64,000 bases of DNA from Rhizobium altiplani (lineage in GTDB: Bacteria > Pseudomonadota > Alphaproteobacteria > Rhizobiales > Rhizobiaceae), in assembly GCF_001542405.1 (NCBI RefSeq), contig NZ_LNCD01000105.1, positions 36,966-100,965 of the forward strand, given 5' to 3'. Positions within the stretch are counted from its first letter, which is position 1. Every line of letters begins with the position of its first letter. Positions 60,953 to 64,000 of the stretch are shown piece after piece. The translations under genes and the position numbers were made by a program. The notes below the pieces were generated by a model that did no database searches, was not told the origin of the DNA, and worked only from the letters and a program-made list of their open reading frames with translations.

Positions 60953-61906
60953 ATGAGCACCATCGCTACCGATAAAACCGTTCTCACGCCGCACCGTGGA
61001 ACGCCCATTTCCATCCGCGCGCGCCTGCAGGACGCGCTGCCGAAGATCGTGCTCGCGCCGAGTTTCGCCATCACGCTTGTGTTCGTCTACGGCTTCATCC
61101 TCTGGACGATCTATCTGTCCTTCACCAATTCCAAGACCTTTCCGTCCTACGTGCTGACGGGCCCGCGCGCCTATCAGCGGCTGTGGCGCTGGACGTTCGA
61201 AAGCGATCCGCCGTCCAGCTGGTACACCTCGATCACCAACATGGGCATCTTCGGTGTGCTCTATGTCGGCATCTGCCTGGCGCTCGGCCTGTTCCTGGCG
61301 ATCCTGCTCGACCAGAAGATCCGCGGCGAGGGCATATTGCGGCCGATCTTCCTCTATCCGATGGCGCTCTCCTTCATCGTCACCGGCGTTGCCTGGAAAT
61401 GGTTCCTCGATCCGGGGCTCGGGCTCGAGCAGACGCTGCATCAGTTCGGCTGGACGAGCTTCCACTTCGACTGGATCAAGAACAAGGACTTCGTGATCTA
61501 TACTGTCGTGATCGCCGGTGTCTGGCAGGCGTCCGGCTTCGTCATGGCGATGTTCCTTGCCGGCCTTCGCGGCATCGACAGCGAGATCATGAAGGCGGCG
61601 CAGATCGACGGGGCGACGACCGTGCAGCTCTATCGCCGCATCATCATCCCGTTGCTCAGACCGATCTTCCTGTCGGCCTTCATCGTGCTCGCCCACATGG
61701 CGATCAAGTCTTACGATCTGGTTGTGGCACTGACCTCGGGCGGCCCCGGCGGCTCGGCCTGGCTGCCGTCCAACTTCATGTACGAATACACCTTCAAGCG
61801 CAACGAGATGGCCGTCGGCTCGGCGAGCGCGGTGATCATGCTGATGACGATTTCGGCGATCATCGTTCCCTATCTCTATTCGGAACTCAGGGAGAAATCG
61901 CGATGA
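60953..61906 (+). CDS. Sugar ABC transporter permease (GtsB-like)
   Basis: The 317-aa protein has six membrane helices and the EAA loop GLRGIDSEIMKAAQIDGATTVQ. It belongs to the MalF-type (CUT1) family. RBS GGAGGAG. It overlaps the next permease by four bases (ATGA), so translation is coupled. Confidence 0.92.
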   Translation: MSTIATDKTVLTPHRGTPISIRARLQDALPKIVLAPSFAITLVFVYGFILWTIYLSFTNSKTFPSYVLTGPRAYQRLWRWTFESDPPSSWYTSITNMGIFGVLYVGICLALGLFLAILLDQKIRGEGILRPIFLYPMALSFIVTGVAWKWFLDPGLGLEQTLHQFGWTSFHFDWIKNKDFVIYTVVIAGVWQASGFVMAMFLAGLRGIDSEIMKAAQIDGATTVQLYRRIIIPLLRPIFLSAFIVLAHMAIKSYDLVVALTSGGPGGSAWLPSNFMYEYTFKRNEMAVGSASAVIMLMTISAIIVPYLYSELREKSR

Positions 61907-62847
61907 GCGCCGTCACCTCGACCCTGCCGAGTGCGGCCAGCGCCTCGCGCAACAGACTGTTCAGCCGGATCTTCATCTACGGGCTGCTTGTCATCTTCGC
62001 GATCATCTACCTGATGCCGCTGTTCGTCATGCTGGTGACCTCGTTCAAGACGATGGACGAGATCCAGAACGGCAACATGCTGGCGCTGCCGCAGTCGCCG
62101 ACCATCGAGCCCTGGTTCAAGGCCTGGGGGCAGGCCTGCGTCGGGCTGACCTGCGCCGGCATCAAGGGCTACTTCTGGAACTCGATCAAGATGGTCGTTC
62201 CGGCCGTGGCGATCTCGACGATCATGGGCGCGCTGAATGGCTACATCCTGACCAAGTGGCGCTTCCCCGGCCACACGCTGGTGTTCGGCCTGATGCTGTT
62301 TGCCTGCTTCATCCCGTTCCAGTCGGTGCTCTTGCCGATGGCGACCATCCTTGGCAGCCTCGGCCGCTTCGGGGCGACGCTGCGCGACCAGATCGGCATG
62401 TCGCTCGGCTTCGGCAATCCGACCGTCAACCTCGTCACCGTTCACGTCGTCTACGGCCTCGGCTTCACGACGCTGTTCTTTCGCAACTATTACGAGGCCT
62501 TTCCGACCGAACTGGTGAAGGCGGCGCAGGTCGACGGTGCCAGCTTCTTCCAGATCTTCCGCCGCATCATGCTGCCGAACTCGCTGCCGATCATCGTCGT
62601 CACCGTCATCTACCAGTTCACCAACATCTGGAACGACTTCCTGTTTGCCTCGGCCTATGCCGGCACGGGCGATTCCATGCCGATGACGGTGGCGCTGAAC
62701 AACGTCGTCAACACCTCCACCGGTGTCGTCGAATACAACGTCAACATGGCGGCGGCGATGATCGCAGCGCTTCCGACCCTCCTCGTCTACATTCTCGCCG
62801 GCCGCTACTTCGTGCGTGGCCTGATGGCGGGCGCTGTCAAAGGATAA
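61903..62847 (+). CDS. Sugar ABC transporter permease (GtsC-like)
   Basis: ATG 61903 overlaps the previous stop. The 314-aa MalG-type permease has an EAA loop TELVKAAQVDGASFFQIFRR and six helices. It contains an extended periplasmic loop (QACVGLTCAGIKGYF) with two Cys, unusual for this family, as in GtsC. It forms the translocation pore with the preceding protein. Confidence 0.92.
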   Translation: MSAVTSTLPSAASASRNRLFSRIFIYGLLVIFAIIYLMPLFVMLVTSFKTMDEIQNGNMLALPQSPTIEPWFKAWGQACVGLTCAGIKGYFWNSIKMVVPAVAISTIMGALNGYILTKWRFPGHTLVFGLMLFACFIPFQSVLLPMATILGSLGRFGATLRDQIGMSLGFGNPTVNLVTVHVVYGLGFTTLFFRNYYEAFPTELVKAAQVDGASFFQIFRRIMLPNSLPIIVVTVIYQFTNIWNDFLFASAYAGTGDSMPMTVALNNVVNTSTGVVEYNVNMAAAMIAALPTLLVYILAGRYFVRGLMAGAVKG

Positions 62848-62851
62848 TCCA

Positions 62852-63967
62852 ATGGCTTTCCTCGAAATCTCAGGTCTCAAGAAGCGCTTCGGCTCGCTGG
62901 AGATCCTCAAGGGCATCAACCTTGACCTGGAAAAGGGCGGCTTCCTCGTGCTCGTCGGCCCGTCCGGCTGCGGCAAGTCGACCTTGCTCAACACCATTGC
63001 CGGCCTGGAATCGATCACCGAGGGCGACATTCGCGTCGATGGCCGCAGCATTGCCGACCTGCATCCGTCGAAGCGCGACATCGCCATGGTGTTCCAGAGC
63101 TACGCGCTCTACCCGAACATGACGGTGGCCGGAAACATCGCCTTCGGCATGGAGATGCGCGGCGTGCCGGTCGAGGAGCGCAACAAGGCGATCGACAAGG
63201 TCGCCAAGGTGCTGCAGATCGGCCACCTGCTCAATCGCAAGCCGAGCCAGCTGTCGGGCGGCCAGCGCCAGCGCGTCGCCATGGGCCGCGCCCTGGTGCG
63301 CGACCCGAAGCTGTTCCTGTTCGACGAACCGCTCTCCAACCTCGACGCCAAGCTGCGCGTCGACATGCGCATCGAGATCAAGCGGCTGCACCAGGCGACC
63401 GGCACGACGATCGTCTATGTGACCCACGACCAGATCGAGGCGATGACGCTGGCCACCAAGATCGCCGTCATGCGCGACGGCGAGGTGCAGCAGTTCGGCA
63501 CGCCGGCCGAGATCTACAACAACCCGGCCAACATGTTCGTCGCCGACTTCATGGGCTCGCCGGCGATGAACCTCCTCGCGGGGACGATCGAGAAGGGGGC
63601 GTCCGGCCTGACCGTGTCGCTTTCACGTCCGCAGGGCGAGCCGATCCGGCTGCCTGTCACGGCGGGCAACGGCGCGCTCGAAGCGCATACCGGCCGCGAG
63701 ATCGTCTTCGGCATCCGCCCCGAGGCGCTGACCGATCCTGACGGTGCGGACCGCAACGCCAAGGCGCTGGCCGAAAGCGACTGCCTGATCGAGGTGGTGG
63801 AACCGGCCGGATCCGACACCTTCGCGGTCACCAAGCTCGGCGGCAAGGAGGTCGTGGCGCGGCTCAGGGCCGACGCCCGCATCCAGGCCGGCCAGCACGC
63901 CCGCCTCGCCTTCAACCTCGACAAGGCCGTGTTCTTCGATCCGCAAAGCCAAACCCGCATCGCTTAA
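62852..63967 (+). CDS. Sugar ABC transporter ATPase (MalK/UgpC-like)
   Basis: The 371-aa ATPase has Walker A GPSGCGKST (near residue 36), signature LSGGQRQRVAMGRAL, Walker B LFLFDEPLSNLDAK and switch His in VTHDQIEAMTL. A TOBE_2 domain (about 235-365) follows. It starts 4 bp after the permease stop and completes the CUT1 importer. Confidence 0.93.
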   Translation: MAFLEISGLKKRFGSLEILKGINLDLEKGGFLVLVGPSGCGKSTLLNTIAGLESITEGDIRVDGRSIADLHPSKRDIAMVFQSYALYPNMTVAGNIAFGMEMRGVPVEERNKAIDKVAKVLQIGHLLNRKPSQLSGGQRQRVAMGRALVRDPKLFLFDEPLSNLDAKLRVDMRIEIKRLHQATGTTIVYVTHDQIEAMTLATKIAVMRDGEVQQFGTPAEIYNNPANMFVADFMGSPAMNLLAGTIEKGASGLTVSLSRPQGEPIRLPVTAGNGALEAHTGREIVFGIRPEALTDPDGADRNAKALAESDCLIEVVEPAGSDTFAVTKLGGKEVVARLRADARIQAGQHARLAFNLDKAVFFDPQSQTRIA

Positions 63968-63989
63968 ACCAGGAGCCAGGATTCCAAAC

Positions 63990-64000
63990 ATGAACAGCTC
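63990..64000 (+). CDS. Start of next gene, cut by window edge
   Basis: ATG 63990 has AGGAG nine to ten bases upstream and begins Met-Asn-Ser. Only three codons are visible. By position it belongs to the sugar operon; a sugar-metabolic enzyme would be expected. Confidence 0.5.

Noticed and set aside
61183..61902. Out-of-frame 240-residue extension of the second sugar permease
   Set aside because: Arginine/histidine-rich shadow of the first permease gene; ATG 61903 matches the family start.

Overview
The window looks like chromosomal DNA of a Rhizobiaceae alphaproteobacterium, most likely an Ensifer/Sinorhizobium relative. This is inferred from gene content and remembered neighbourhoods (a TetR gene next to ilvC, a double cold-shock-domain protein followed by a DUF192 protein, BA14K, DUF1236 and DUF992 exported proteins, a glucose-type ABC sugar operon). 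It was not tested by a database search.

Layout. 1-10 kb holds regulators and amino-acid or redox genes: a MarR-GNAT fusion, an Asp/Glu racemase divergent from an Lrp regulator, a type II NADH dehydrogenase, an alcohol dehydrogenase divergent from an AraC regulator, TetR-ilvC, a methyltransferase, GlsB- and YidB-like proteins, and a branched-chain aminotransferase. 10.9-20 kb holds a PLP aminotransferase, an aldo/keto reductase, a three-gene FbpABC-type ABC importer, an EEP-fold hydrolase overlapping a Nudix gene, and a PhzF protein. tRNA-Lys(CTT) is at 20.1 kb. 20.4-25.2 kb is a run of small exported proteins and lipoproteins, including a double BA14K protein. 25.2-32 kb has a lytic transglycosylase, a hydroxypyruvate isomerase-like protein, a class III nucleotide cyclase, a DAO oxidoreductase, tRNA-Glu(CTC), a hydrolase and an SDR enzyme.

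32.2-44.86 kb is a tandem pair of integrative elements at the 3' end of tRNA-Glu(TTC). Three copies of the tRNA 3' end (32222, 33005, 44842) bound a decayed 0.8-kb element with a frameshifted integrase remnant and an 11.8-kb phage-satellite-like element. The larger element encodes a tyrosine integrase, an AlpA-type regulator, a second HTH protein, a D5/P4-type helicase, several small proteins and an HK97-type major capsid protein, but I see no portal, terminase, protease or tail gene. Opposite-strand cargo interrupts it: an exported propeller-like protein with a KAP P-loop NTPase, and a PD-(D/E)XK-like protein with a small acidic protein. This is the most interesting part of the window.

44.8-57.8 kb is host backbone again: tRNA-Glu(TTC), an M15-like lipoprotein, a glyoxalase I-like protein, the double cold-shock protein with a DUF192 protein, and a group of membrane or envelope genes (membrane-tethered TPR regulator, DUF900 hydrolase, MscS channel, Cys-rich and OmpA-like proteins, Ca2+/H+ exchanger, K+ channel). 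tRNA-Pro(TGG), an NDUFS4-like complex I subunit and tRNA-Arg(TCT) follow. 58.2-64 kb is a LacI-controlled GtsABC/MalK-type sugar import operon running off the right edge.
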